Shown: positions 52,091-60,779 of the stretch, in pieces | How the letters are laid out: each line of letters begins with the position of its first letter | Numbering within the stretch: position 1 is the stretch's first letter | Source of the DNA: Parafrankia sp. EUN1f | Lineage (GTDB): Bacteria > Actinomycetota > Actinomycetes > Frankiales > Frankiaceae | Reading direction: 5' to 3' | Length of the DNA: 64,000 bases | Assembly (NCBI RefSeq): GCF_000177675.1 | Contig: NZ_ADGX01000036.1 | Location: 1 to 64,000 of the forward strand | Notes under the pieces: model-generated | The model's database searches: none | Seen by the model: only the letters and a program-made list of their open reading frames with translations | What the model was told of the DNA's origin: nothing | Position numbers and translations under genes: made by a program

Positions 52091-52989
52091 GCGGGCCCAT
52101 CACCGACTTCGCCGGCCGGGTCGTCGTCATCACCGGCGGTGCCGCCGGCATCGGCCGCGCGCTCGGGGAGGCGTTCGCCCGCGCCGGCGCGCTGCTGGTG
52201 CTCTCCGACATCGAGGCCGGCGCGCTGACGGCGACCGTCGACGCGCTGCGTGAACAGACCGGCGCGAAGGTCGACGGCATCGTCGCGGACGTCTCCGACG
52301 AGGCCTCCGTCGAGGAGCTGGCCGCGGAGGTCTTCCGCCGCTACGGGCGCACCCATGTGCTGGTGAACAACGCCGGCGTCGGCCCGCCCGGGGCGAAGGT
52401 GTGGGAGTCGACGCCGAACGACTGGCGGTGGACGTTCGGCGTGAACGTCTACGGCGTCGCCAACGGCATCCGCTCGTTCGTCCCGCGGATGATCGCCTCC
52501 GGGGAGCCCGGGCACGTCGTCAACACCTCGTCCGGGGACGGGGCGGTCGCGCCGATGCCGAACGCGTCGGTGTACGCGGCGAGCAAGGCGGCGGTGGCGA
52601 CGCTCACCGAGTGCCTGGGGGCCCAGCTCGCGGAGGAGGGACATCCGATCGCGGTGTCGCTGTTCCTGCCGTCGGGCAAGGGGCTGCTCGACACCGGGCT
52701 GTGGACCGCGGACCGCAACCGGCCCACGGACCTGGCCCGGGAGAAGCCGCGGTCGAGCCCGGCGATGACGGTCGCCGGGCTCGTCGCCGCCGCGGCGAAG
52801 GCCGGCCGGGAGATTCCCATCCAGCCGCTCGACGAGGTGGCCGACGACCTCCTGCGCGGCATCGCGGCGGGGGAGTACTGCCTCATGCTCGGGCGGGACG
52901 ATGCCGCCAAGACGCTGAGCGTGCGCGCCGAACGGTTCGGCGCCGGCCTCAACCCCACCGAGACCGGGCACAACCTGCTGGATCTCTAG
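52087..52989 (+). CDS. Short-chain dehydrogenase/reductase
   Basis: A 300-residue SDR, longer than the classical form because of an extra C-terminal region with LPSGKGLLDTGLWTADRNRP and a Rossmann-external helix. GGAAGIG binds the cofactor, NNAG is present and the catalytic residues are in SSGDGAVAPMPNASVYAASK. It ends the Rieske operon, and a 17-bp-stem terminator follows 24 bases later. Expected role: oxidation of a hydroxyl made by the oxygenase, or reduction of a ketone. Substrate not readable. Confidence 0.88.
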   Translation: MSGPITDFAGRVVVITGGAAGIGRALGEAFARAGALLVLSDIEAGALTATVDALREQTGAKVDGIVADVSDEASVEELAAEVFRRYGRTHVLVNNAGVGPPGAKVWESTPNDWRWTFGVNVYGVANGIRSFVPRMIASGEPGHVVNTSSGDGAVAPMPNASVYAASKAAVATLTECLGAQLAEEGHPIAVSLFLPSGKGLLDTGLWTADRNRPTDLAREKPRSSPAMTVAGLVAAAAKAGREIPIQPLDEVADDLLRGIAAGEYCLMLGRDDAAKTLSVRAERFGAGLNPTETGHNLLDL

Positions 52990-53013
52990 CCGGGCTGGTG
53001 GCCGGCGGCTGGT

Positions 53014-53055
53014 GGCCGGCGGTCCGCACCCGCAGATCGGTGCGGACCGCCGGCC
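53014..53055 (+). terminator. Strong hairpin terminator of the Rieske operon
   Basis: A 17-bp perfect stem (GGCCGGCGGTCCGCACC and its inverse) with the loop CGCAGATC. It lies 24 bases after the SDR stop and before the convergent secreted-protein gene, so it may serve both. Confidence 0.82.
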
Positions 53056-53118
53056 GCGCGCAACCGCGGGTGGCTGTCGCTGTGGTGCGACTCGGGCGAC
53101 TGCCGGTTCAGCCGGCTG

Positions 53119-54171
53119 TCACGGCACGAACGAGCCGGGGCCGACCACGCGGAACGGTGCGGCGGGCGCGTCCTGGATCGACTTGAAGGGCACCTCGAAG
53201 TTGAGGACCTCCTTGGTCGTCCGCTTGATGGCCCAGAACGTCGGGTGCTTCTTGTCCGAGCGGTCCCAGGCGATGGCCTGGCCCTCGACGTCGGGCAGCG
53301 CGACGGTGGCGACCCAGGTCAGGGTGGTGCCCGCCTCCGGGAGCTCCATGACGTATACCTCGGCGTTGTCATGACCGGTCAGCCAGAGCCGGCCGTCGGG
53401 GCCCCACGAGCCACCCGAGTTGCTCATCGGACGGAACCGGTCGACCAGGGCCGCCGGAACGATCCAGGCCTCGACGACCTCGAACCTGTCGTTGAGCTTC
53501 ACGACCTGGGTGTTCTGGCTGCCGCCGCCGTAGGGTTTGCCGTCGGCGCCGTTGGTGTCGTAGTTGGCGAAGCCCGCCCACCAGGCGCCGTCGTGGCGGT
53601 CGATCCAGGTCAGCGAACCACGGTCGATACCGAAGCTGAAGGTCTCGATGTGGCGCATGGTCCTGGTGTCGAGGACCTCGATCGAGCTCGCCATCGGAAC
53701 CTGGTTGTAGTTCGAGTGGGCGAGGTAGAGCTTGTTGTCGACGACCGTGCCGCTGTCGAAGTGGATCAGCGGGCCGGACGCGTCGGAGACGAACTGCAGC
53801 AGCGGGGCGCCGGTGGCCCGGTCGTGCTTGGTGACGGTGCGGTTGTCGACGGCGTAGAAGTACTTGCCGTCGACCGCGACACCCTGGTTGGCGTCGAAGG
53901 CGGCGTAGCGGCGGATCAGCGTCGCCGTCAGGTCCTGCGGCGCGGCTGCCGCCGCGGCGGTCGCCGCCGTGGTCGTGGTCGCGGTGGGCGTCGCGGCAGC
54001 GGTGGGTGCCGCGCTCGCCGTCGCTGTCGCCGTCGCGGCGGGGGACGGAGTGGCGTCGCCGGCGGTGGTGGCGGCGATCGCGGTCGTGGTGGCGGTGACG
54101 GTCAGCGCGGCGACCGCGAGGGACCCGGCCAGGGCTCGGGTCAGGGTGACACGGGTGTTTCGCAACCGCAT
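53119..54171 (-). CDS. Secreted beta-propeller-like protein with Thr/Ala-rich linker
   Basis: A 350-residue exported protein. ATG 54171 opens a signal peptide of about 30 residues (MRLRNTRVTLTRALAGSLAV onwards), then comes a low-complexity Ala/Thr/Pro linker to about residue 75. The rest is a repeat-like fold with segments such as GVAVDGKYFYAVDN, GTVVDNKLYLAHSNYN, SWGPDGRLWLTGHDN and IAWDRSDKKHPTFWAIKR, which look like blades of a propeller of the NHL or LVIVD sort. The Asp/Gly-rich blade ends suggest an extracellular binding or cyclase-like role. It stands alone and is convergent with the Rieske operon. Function unassigned. Confidence 0.75.
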   Translation of the reverse strand: MRLRNTRVTLTRALAGSLAVAALTVTATTTAIAATTAGDATPSPAATATATASAAPTAAATPTATTTTAATAAAAAAPQDLTATLIRRYAAFDANQGVAVDGKYFYAVDNRTVTKHDRATGAPLLQFVSDASGPLIHFDSGTVVDNKLYLAHSNYNQVPMASSIEVLDTRTMRHIETFSFGIDRGSLTWIDRHDGAWWAGFANYDTNGADGKPYGGGSQNTQVVKLNDRFEVVEAWIVPAALVDRFRPMSNSGGSWGPDGRLWLTGHDNAEVYVMELPEAGTTLTWVATVALPDVEGQAIAWDRSDKKHPTFWAIKRTTKEVLNFEVPFKSIQDAPAAPFRVVGPGSFVP

Positions 54172-54441
54172 GGGATGCTCCGTTTGTCGGTGGTCAAGAC
54201 GAAACCTGAACCACGCTGGCCGCAACCGGGGACGGCCCGGTAACGGCAGACCCGTCGCGACGTGAATCCCAGGCGAAGCATTGATGCGTTCGGTGGCCGG
54301 GTGATGCTTGTATTGCAGCAGGTAGCCGAGCTGTGGACGCACCCCGTGCGGCACGCGGGCACGGCTGGAAGTGAGCGTGAATCCGCGGAATCGTCGGATG
54401 CGCTCAGTGCTTTGCGGTAATCCGCTGTGGCGGAGGCCGGT

Positions 54442-55218
54442 CTATTTCGGCTGGAGGCGGGCGCCGGCGTCGATCCGGATGACCTCGGCGTTGAGGTAGC
54501 TGTTGCGCAGCAGCTCGAGCGCGAGCGAGGCGAACTCGTCGGCGGTGCCGAGCCGGTGCGGGAACAGGACGTCGCGGCGGAGCTTGTCCTTGAACTGCTC
54601 CGAGGCGGGGCCCTCCCCGTAGATGGGCGTGTCGATCAGGCCCGGGGCGATCGTGTTCACCCGGATGCCGGCCACCGACAGGTCCCGCGCGATGGGGAGG
54701 GTCATGCCCACCACGCCCCCCTTGGACGCCGAGTAGGCGGCCTGGCCGATCTGGCCGTCGAAGGCGGCGAGCGACGCGGTGTTCACGATCGCTCCCCGCT
54801 CCCCGTCGGCGAGCGGCTCGGTGGCCGCCATCGCGGTCGCGACGATGCGGACACAGTCGAACGTGCCGATCGTGTTCACCTCGATGACCTTCCGGAACGC
54901 CTCGAGGCTGTGCGCCGAGTCGTAGCTGCCGTCGCGGCCGATCGTGCGCGACGCCCAGCCGATACCGGCGCAGTTGACCAGCGAGCGCACCGGACCCAGG
55001 GTTTTCGCCAGCTCGGTGGCGGCGACGATCTGCTCGGTGGAGGTGACGTCCACATGGGCGAACACGCCGTCGATCTCCTTGGCGACGGCGCTCCCGCGGG
55101 CGTCGTCGCGGTCGGCGACCAGGACCCGGGCACCGGCGGCGGCCAGCGCCCGCGCGGTGGCGGCCCCGAGGCCCGACGCACCTCCGGTGACGATCGCTGA
55201 CGTGGCGCTCAGATCCAT
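54442..55218 (-). CDS. Short-chain dehydrogenase, 3-hydroxyacyl-CoA dehydrogenase type II-like (HSD10-like)
   Basis: A 258-residue SDR with TGGASGLGAATARAL for NAD, NCAG, and the catalytic set in TASLAAFDGQIGQAAYSASKGG. The segment SIVTGGASGLG-x-ATA and the tail GLIDTPIYGEGP followed by PHRLGTADEFASLALELLRNSYLN are close to the HSD10/type II 3-hydroxyacyl-CoA dehydrogenase layout. It starts at ATG 55218, 36 bases downstream of a P450 on the same strand, so the two are probably cotranscribed. The likely step is oxidation of a 3-hydroxyacyl-CoA or hydroxysteroid. Confidence 0.88.
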   Translation of the reverse strand: MDLSATSAIVTGGASGLGAATARALAAAGARVLVADRDDARGSAVAKEIDGVFAHVDVTSTEQIVAATELAKTLGPVRSLVNCAGIGWASRTIGRDGSYDSAHSLEAFRKVIEVNTIGTFDCVRIVATAMAATEPLADGERGAIVNTASLAAFDGQIGQAAYSASKGGVVGMTLPIARDLSVAGIRVNTIAPGLIDTPIYGEGPASEQFKDKLRRDVLFPHRLGTADEFASLALELLRNSYLNAEVIRIDAGARLQPK

Positions 55219-55253
55219 CCCGGACTCTCCTCGCGGGTCGCCCGGGCGGCTGC

Positions 55254-56462
55254 TCAGGCGGGAACGAAACGGACCGGCATGGCGGTCACACCGTTGACGA
55301 AGTTGGAGCGTAGCCGAGTCGGTGGCTCCAGCAGCTCGACCCGGCGCACCCGCTCGACGAGGACCCGGTACATCTGCTCGATCTCCAGAATCGCCAGATG
55401 ACGGCCGAGGCAGAAGTGCGCTCCGCCGCCGCCGAAGCCGATATGCGGGTTGGGGCTGCGCCCGATGTCGAACGTGTAGGGGTCGGTGAAGACGTCCTCG
55501 TCGAAGTTGGCCGAGGAGTAGAAGATCACCACCTTGTCGTTCTCCCGGATGAGCTGGCCGCCGAGCTCGACGTCCTGCGTCGCGGTGCGGCGGAAGGCGT
55601 TGACGGGGCTCACCCACCGGACGATCTCGTCGGCCGCGGTCGGCGCGAGGTCCGGGTCGGCGCGCAGCCGCTCCCACTGGCCCGGGTTGTTGATCATTGC
55701 CAGCATGCCGCCGGTGACGGCGTTGCGGGTCGTCTCGTTGCCGGCGAACATGAGCAGCAGGAAGAACAGGTCGAACTCCAGCTCGGACAGCGCCTCGCCG
55801 TTCTCGTCCGGCGAGATCAGCTTCGTGACGATGTCGTCGGCCGGGTTGGCGCGCTTCGTCGCGCCCAGGTTGTTCGCGTACTCGTAGATCTCGAAGACGG
55901 CGGTCGCGGCGTCGCCGCCCGCCTCCAACTGCAGGTCGGTGGCCGAGGCGAGCCGGTTCGACCATTCGAACAGCCGGTGGCGGTCCTCCAGCGGCACCCC
56001 CATCAGCTCGGCGATGACGATGAGCGGCAGGTCGGCGGCGACCAGCTCGACGAAGTCGCCGGTGCCGGCGGCCAGGGCCTTGTCGACGATGACCTCGCTG
56101 GCCAGTCGCAGGTGCTCCCGCATCTGGGCGATCACCCGCGGGGTGAAGCCGCGGTTGACCAGGCTGCGCAGCCGGGTGTGCGCCGGCGGGTCCATGTTCA
56201 GCATCATCAGCTGCTGCTGCGCGCGGTCGTCCTCGGACATCTCGCCGAGGATCGCGGTGCGCCGGCTGGAGGAGAACAGCTCCGAGCTGCGGGACACGCG
56301 CACGACATCCGGGTGACGGGTGACGGCCCAGAAGCCTTCCGGAACCTGCGGGTCGGCGTGTCGGAACACCGGCGCCTGCGCGCGCAGGAGCTGAAAGTCC
56401 TGGTGCGGGATGCCGACCTCGTAGCGGGCGGCGTCGTAGACGTCGATCGTCTCCAAGGACAT
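55254..56462 (-). CDS. Cytochrome P450, CYP125/CYP124-like
   Basis: A 402-residue P450. The I-helix AGNETTRNA, the ExxR motif EIVR and the heme segment GGGGAHFCLG with C351 are clear. The tail PTRLRSNFVNGVTAMPVRF is close to the mycobacterial CYP125/CYP142 steroid and branched-lipid omega-hydroxylases, so terminal oxidation of a sterol-like side chain or a terpenoid methyl group is the favoured reaction. The start is ATG 56462 behind GGGAGA; a TTG at 56474 is possible. A consensus promoter with an embedded inverted repeat lies at 56498-56526. It is divergent from the F420-type oxidoreductase gene. Confidence 0.92.
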   Translation of the reverse strand: MSLETIDVYDAARYEVGIPHQDFQLLRAQAPVFRHADPQVPEGFWAVTRHPDVVRVSRSSELFSSSRRTAILGEMSEDDRAQQQLMMLNMDPPAHTRLRSLVNRGFTPRVIAQMREHLRLASEVIVDKALAAGTGDFVELVAADLPLIVIAELMGVPLEDRHRLFEWSNRLASATDLQLEAGGDAATAVFEIYEYANNLGATKRANPADDIVTKLISPDENGEALSELEFDLFFLLLMFAGNETTRNAVTGGMLAMINNPGQWERLRADPDLAPTAADEIVRWVSPVNAFRRTATQDVELGGQLIRENDKVVIFYSSANFDEDVFTDPYTFDIGRSPNPHIGFGGGGAHFCLGRHLAILEIEQMYRVLVERVRRVELLEPPTRLRSNFVNGVTAMPVRFVPA

Positions 56463-56497
56463 GGGTTCTCCCAACGGCTGGACGGCAGTTGGCCCGC

Positions 56498-56526
56498 ATA
56501 TTTACAGTTCTGCCATCAACTGTCAA
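56498..56526 (-). promoter_or_regulatory. Promoter of the P450/SDR unit with operator in the spacer
   Basis: On the minus strand TTGACA (56526-56521) and AAATAT (56503-56498) are spaced exactly 17 bases, a near-consensus sigma-A promoter. The inverted repeat ACAGTT-N8-AACTGT at 56504-56523 fills the spacer and overlaps the -35 box. A dimeric repressor bound there would block transcription. The regulator is unknown; it is not adjacent. Confidence 0.75.
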
Positions 56527-56552
56527 TTGTGTCGGGAGCGGTTCGCGGCTAC

Positions 56553-56566
56553 GATATAATTTATCC
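56553..56566 (+). promoter_or_regulatory. Likely -10 region of the oxidoreductase/acyl-CoA synthetase unit
   Basis: GATATAATTTATCC contains a perfect TATAAT at 56555-56560, facing the oxidoreductase gene. No convincing -35 box is visible 17 bases upstream. The TTATCC end recalls the elements at 14827 and 48791. Confidence 0.5.
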
Positions 56567-56708
56567 ATCGGTGGTCCGCAGATCCCGCCCCCGGACGCGG
56601 GCCACCGATGGGTTACGGGTGAGTCCGACCCGGTCCCGGCCCGGACACCCGACCACAGGCCCGTCGGCATCGCGGCGGGCCTGACCGTGCCGAACGGGAG
56701 GTACCGGT

Positions 56709-57890
56709 GTGAGCGTGACCGCGGACGAGTTACCGCCACCGCCCTCGGAGCGCGGCGCCGAACCGGGCGCTGACGGCGGTCGCCGCGGCGGCGGCCAGCG
56801 CGCCGGCGGCGCCGGGCAGCTCAACGAGCTGGGTTTCTACACCCTGGCCGGGCACGGCGCCGCACCCCGTGACCTGGTCACCGAGGTCCGCGCCGCCGAG
56901 AAGCTCGGCATCGGCGCGGCCTTCATCTCCGAGCGCTTCAGCACCAAGGACGCGGCGACGCTCTCCGGCGCGGCCGGTGCCGTCAGCGAGACGATCGGGA
57001 TCGCCACCGGCGCCACGAACCACAACACCCGCCACCCGATCGTCACGGCCACCATGGCCACGACCATGCACCGCCTCACCGGCGGCCGGTTCGCCCTCGG
57101 CCTGGGCCGCGGCTTCGACCGCCTCTTCAAGGCCTTCGGGCTCACCCCGATCACAAGCGCGCAGATCGAGGACGTCGTCGGCGTCCTGCGCCGGCTCTGG
57201 CGCGGCGAGATGGTGCTGGGCCACGACGGGCCGGCCGGCGCCTGGCCCTACCTGCACCAGGACGCCGACTTCGACGAGGACATCCCGATCATGCTCGCGG
57301 CACTCGGCCCGCGTTCGCTGGAGCTCGCCGGGCGCTGCCTCGACGGGGTCATCCTGCACACCTTCTACTCGGACGCCGCGGTCGCCGAGGCGATGGCCGC
57401 GGTGGCGCGCGGCGCGAAGGCGGCCGGGCGGGACCCGGACAGCGTGCGGGTCTGGTCGGTGCTCGCCACCGTCTCCGACGAGGTCGGGGAGGAGCTGCGG
57501 CTGCTCAAGACGGTCGGCCGGCTCGGGTCGTACCTGCAGGGCTACGGCGATCTGATGGTCCGGGTCAACGACTGGGATCCGGCGGTGTTGGAACGCTTCC
57601 GCGCCGACGAGGTGGTCGGCTCGGTCAAGGGCGGGATCGACACGAAGGCGACCAGGGAACAGCTGGAGCACATCGCGACACTGATCCCGCCGGAGTGGCT
57701 GGCCACCGCGGCGACGGGCAGCCCACGCCAGTGCGCCGAGGCCATCGCCCGCCAGTTCGACCTCGGTGTGACCGGAGTGATCATGCATGGCGCGACGCCC
57801 GCCGAGCTGACGTCCGTGGTGGGGGAGTACCGCGAGATCCGGCCCGCCCGGCTCGCCGGCCTGCCCGCCAACCCCGGGCGGACCACCTGA
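56709..57890 (+). CDS. LLM-class (F420-type) oxidoreductase
   Basis: A 393-residue luciferase-like TIM-barrel protein with a GTG start behind GGGAGG. ELGFYTLAGHG, IGAAFISERFSTKDAATLSGA, LTGGRFALGLGRGFDRLF and the C-terminal GSPRQCAEAIARQFDLGVTGVIMHG are typical of the actinobacterial F420-dependent/LLM group found in steroid and lipid catabolic regions. The first 37 residues are Gly/Arg-rich and absent from the family core. It probably performs a hydride transfer with F420 or FMN on an unsaturated or keto intermediate. Divergent from the CYP125-like gene, and upstream of an acyl-CoA synthetase after an 80-base gap. Confidence 0.85.
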   Translation: MSVTADELPPPPSERGAEPGADGGRRGGGQRAGGAGQLNELGFYTLAGHGAAPRDLVTEVRAAEKLGIGAAFISERFSTKDAATLSGAAGAVSETIGIATGATNHNTRHPIVTATMATTMHRLTGGRFALGLGRGFDRLFKAFGLTPITSAQIEDVVGVLRRLWRGEMVLGHDGPAGAWPYLHQDADFDEDIPIMLAALGPRSLELAGRCLDGVILHTFYSDAAVAEAMAAVARGAKAAGRDPDSVRVWSVLATVSDEVGEELRLLKTVGRLGSYLQGYGDLMVRVNDWDPAVLERFRADEVVGSVKGGIDTKATREQLEHIATLIPPEWLATAATGSPRQCAEAIARQFDLGVTGVIMHGATPAELTSVVGEYREIRPARLAGLPANPGRTT

Positions 57891-57969
57891 CGGCCGCACC
57901 ATCCAGCTAAGCCCGTTCCCCTGAGAACCAGCCGCGCCGCGGCTGAGCCTGGACGTTGGAGGTCCGACG

Positions 57970-59541
57970 ATGTACCCCGGCACGCACGCGTCCATCCACC
58001 CGGACAAGCCAGCCGTGATCATGAGCGGCTCCGGTGAGCGGATCACCTACCGGGACCTCGACGAACGCTCGCTGCGCCTCGCCCGGCTGCTGCGGGAACA
58101 CGGCCTGCGGGAGGGCGACACGGTGGCGATCGTCGCCGAGAACCACGTCCGGTACCTCGAGGTGGTCTGGGCGGCCCTGCGCTCCGGGCTGTACCTGACC
58201 GCGGTGAACTGGCACCTCGCCCCCGCCGAGGCCGCCTGGCTCGTCGCGGACTCCGGTGCCCGCGCCCTGATCGCGACGAAGCGGTTCGCCGCGACGGCGG
58301 TGGAGATTGCCACCGAGGTCCCCGCCTGCGACCTGCGCCTGATGATCGACGGAACCGGTGAGGGAACCGGCGACGGACCCGAGGCCGGCTTCGACGACTA
58401 CGAGGCGGCGCTGGCGGCCCAGTCCACCGAGCCGCTGCCCGAGCAGCCCCGCGGCGAGTTCATGCTCTACTCCTCCGGGACCACCGGCCGCCCCAAGGGG
58501 ATCCGCCGGCGCCTCAGCGGCGACCCGGTCGACCGGCCGGCCGGCGGCGGCATCGCGGCGATGGGCACGTTCCTGTTCGGCATGGACGAAAGCTCCGTCT
58601 ACCTGTGCCCGGCCCCGCTGTACCACGCGGCCAGCCTGCAGTGGGCCGTCTGCGTGCATGAGCTCGGCGCCACCCTCGTCATCCTGGACAAATTCGACGC
58701 CGAGCAGACCCTGGCCGTGATCGAGCGGGATCGGATCACCCACGTCCAGGTGGTGCCGACGATGCTGGTGCGGCTGCTGAAGCTCCCGGAGAAGGTGCGG
58801 CTGGGCTACGACACGTCCAGCCTGCGGCGGGTCATGCACGCCGCGGCACCGTGCCCGGTCCCGGTCAAGCAGGCGGTGATCGACTGGGTCGGCCCGATCG
58901 TCGACGAGTACTACTCCGGGACGGAGGGCTGCGGCGTCACCTACATCAGCTGCGCCGACTGGCTGACACACCCGGGCTCGGTGGGCCGTGCGCTGGTCGG
59001 CGTCCCGCACATCTGCGACGACGAGGGCGCGGAGGTTCCCGCCGGCACTGCCGGGCTGCTGTACTTCGAGCGGGACGAAGCGCCCTTCGAGTACCACGGC
59101 GACCCGCAGAAGACCCGGGACAGCAGGCACCCCGACCACCCGAACTGGACGACCTGCGGGGACATGGGCTACCTCGACCCCGACGGCTACCTCTATCTCA
59201 CCGACCGCAAGAACTTCACCATCATCTCCGGCGGCGTGAACATCTACCCCGCCGAGATCGAGGCCGCGCTGGTCATGCACCCCCAGGTCGCCGACGTGGC
59301 GGTGTTCGGGTTGCCCGATCCGGAGATGGGCGAGTACGTCCACGCCGTCGTGGTGCCGGCCGACGGTGTCGAGGGCACCGACGAGCTCGCCGAGGAACTG
59401 CGGACCTACCTGCGCGGCAGCCTCGCCGGCTACAAGGTGCCCCGCGTCGTCGTGTTCCGCGCCGAGCTGCCCCGGATGCCCACCGGCAAGCTCGCGAAGG
59501 GCCAGCTCCGGGCGGAATATCTCCCCACACCGACCACCTGA
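57970..59541 (+). CDS. Acyl-CoA synthetase (AMP-binding, FadD-like)
   Basis: A 523-residue adenylate-forming ligase beginning at ATG 57970, with GGAGGT six bases upstream. YSSGTTGRPKGIRR near 170 is the ATP loop, YYSGTEGCG the adenine motif, CGDMGYLDPDGYLYLTDRKN the hinge and GKLAKGQLR the catalytic lysine. It follows the LLM oxidoreductase on the same strand, so it may activate the acid made after P450 oxidation on the other side of the divergent promoter. Steroid-side-chain and long-chain acid ligases share this form; substrate not readable. Confidence 0.9.
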   Translation: MYPGTHASIHPDKPAVIMSGSGERITYRDLDERSLRLARLLREHGLREGDTVAIVAENHVRYLEVVWAALRSGLYLTAVNWHLAPAEAAWLVADSGARALIATKRFAATAVEIATEVPACDLRLMIDGTGEGTGDGPEAGFDDYEAALAAQSTEPLPEQPRGEFMLYSSGTTGRPKGIRRRLSGDPVDRPAGGGIAAMGTFLFGMDESSVYLCPAPLYHAASLQWAVCVHELGATLVILDKFDAEQTLAVIERDRITHVQVVPTMLVRLLKLPEKVRLGYDTSSLRRVMHAAAPCPVPVKQAVIDWVGPIVDEYYSGTEGCGVTYISCADWLTHPGSVGRALVGVPHICDDEGAEVPAGTAGLLYFERDEAPFEYHGDPQKTRDSRHPDHPNWTTCGDMGYLDPDGYLYLTDRKNFTIISGGVNIYPAEIEAALVMHPQVADVAVFGLPDPEMGEYVHAVVVPADGVEGTDELAEELRTYLRGSLAGYKVPRVVVFRAELPRMPTGKLAKGQLRAEYLPTPTT

Positions 59542-59663
59542 ACCGAGGTGAGCCAGGGGGGGTTCGCTTTTGGTGTGGGTGAGGCTGGCGGGTTCGGCGT
59601 TGGCGGTGCCGCGGCGGGGCCGGCCACGACCGCCTCGGACGTCTTCCAGGTCCGTCCCGAGAT

Positions 59664-60068
59664 TCAGGTGTGCTGGTCGACCTCCTCCCGCTCTGCCCGA
59701 CCCGCACCGGTTTGGCGGCTACCCTCATCGCCATCGACAGGACCCGGACCAGGTTCGGCGGTACGTGCATCGCCGTGGCTGGCACGCAAGGCCCGCAACA
59801 CCGCGCGCAGCCTCGCGTTGTCCTCGCTGAGCCGGCGGATCTCCGCCTGCTGCCGATCGGACGTCGACGGTCGTCTCCGCTCGACCTCGGGTTCGGCCTC
59901 GGCCTCGGCCTGACGGATCCAACCCCGAAGCGCCTCGCGGCTGATGCCGAGGGCATCCGCAACGCTCTCGATCGCCGACCATTCCGAGCGGTGCCGGGAT
60001 CGGACCTGGGCGACCTGGGCCACCGCCCGGGCCCGGAAAGGTGGTGAATACCTGGTCGGACGGCTCAT
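59664..60068 (-). CDS. IS3-type transposase OrfA-like, probably degenerate
   Basis: A 134-residue protein. The N-terminal HTH (MSRPTRYSPPFRARAVAQVAQV ... ADALGISREALRGWIRQAEA) and the leucine-zipper-like DRQQAEIRRLSEDNARLRAVLRALRA are the two hallmarks of IS3-family OrfA. The C-terminal 30 residues are Glu/Gly-rich and unlike OrfA. No OrfB integrase with DDE residues follows on the minus strand, and no terminal inverted repeats are visible. It is therefore a solo remnant, or a domesticated DNA-binding protein. It separates the catabolic region from the RHS gene. Confidence 0.65.
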   Translation of the reverse strand: MSRPTRYSPPFRARAVAQVAQVRSRHRSEWSAIESVADALGISREALRGWIRQAEAEAEPEVERRRPSTSDRQQAEIRRLSEDNARLRAVLRALRASHGDARTAEPGPGPVDGDEGSRQTGAGRAEREEVDQHT

Positions 60069-60779
60069 GCGATGGACGCTCCTGTGCTCACGAACCGGTT
60101 AGGCGCGCATGCGTTTCGGTTTCCAGGTGCTCGCCGTTGCGGAGAAGACGCGATGGCCGTCTCCCGGCTTGAACCTGTGGCCACACAGCGGACCTGCAGT
60201 TTTCGGCTGCGGACGCGTCCACCCCTCGCCCATGTGGGGCCGACGGAGACTATGACATGAGCCAGCAATCCCTGCTACCGGAACGAGAAAAATTCCGTAC
60301 TGCTCATGTGTTTCCGCAGTTCACGAACCACGGTGGCTCGCCGCCGCCCCCTCGGTACGCCGTCCTCCCCGGAAGCGTGACCACACCGACCCACTCGGGC
60401 GGTGGCTGGCAACGCCCCCAGGGCCGCGTCCAGCAGATGAATGTTTCATCCAGGTAACTCACCGCTGTGTGCTCCATCTCATATGATACGCAGCGTGCCC
60501 GCGTTCGTCGCTTAGTGCGAGTGCCCGATGGGCGAGATGCCCGTTATGCGTTATTTACTCTTTGCGTCCCACCTACCTTCCGTGATCAGGCGCCCGGCAC
60601 CTTCGATGGGCTCACTACTTTCCGTCCGCTACCCCAAGGCTCCCGTCCGGGCCACACTTGTCCACCGGTCTTCGCTTCTGCCATTTTTTGATGCCCATCG
60701 CGGTGTTTGGCGGAAGCGGCCATCCGACCGCGCTGTCCTGCTTTTGTTCCAGCGTTTCGCCTGGACGAACGGAGTTGGC
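60069..60779. other. 711-base region without a recognisable gene, upstream of the RHS gene
   Basis: Small open frames exist on both strands but none has a family resemblance together with a ribosome binding site. The stretch 60250-60720 appears less GC-rich than the rest of the window and holds the AT-rich word CATATGATAC at about 60480, a possible promoter for the RHS gene. The composition suggests foreign or mobile DNA. Confidence 0.5.

Noticed and set aside
60257-60691. Two short plus-strand open frames upstream of the RHS gene
   Set aside because: No ribosome binding site, no family resemblance and poor amino-acid composition.
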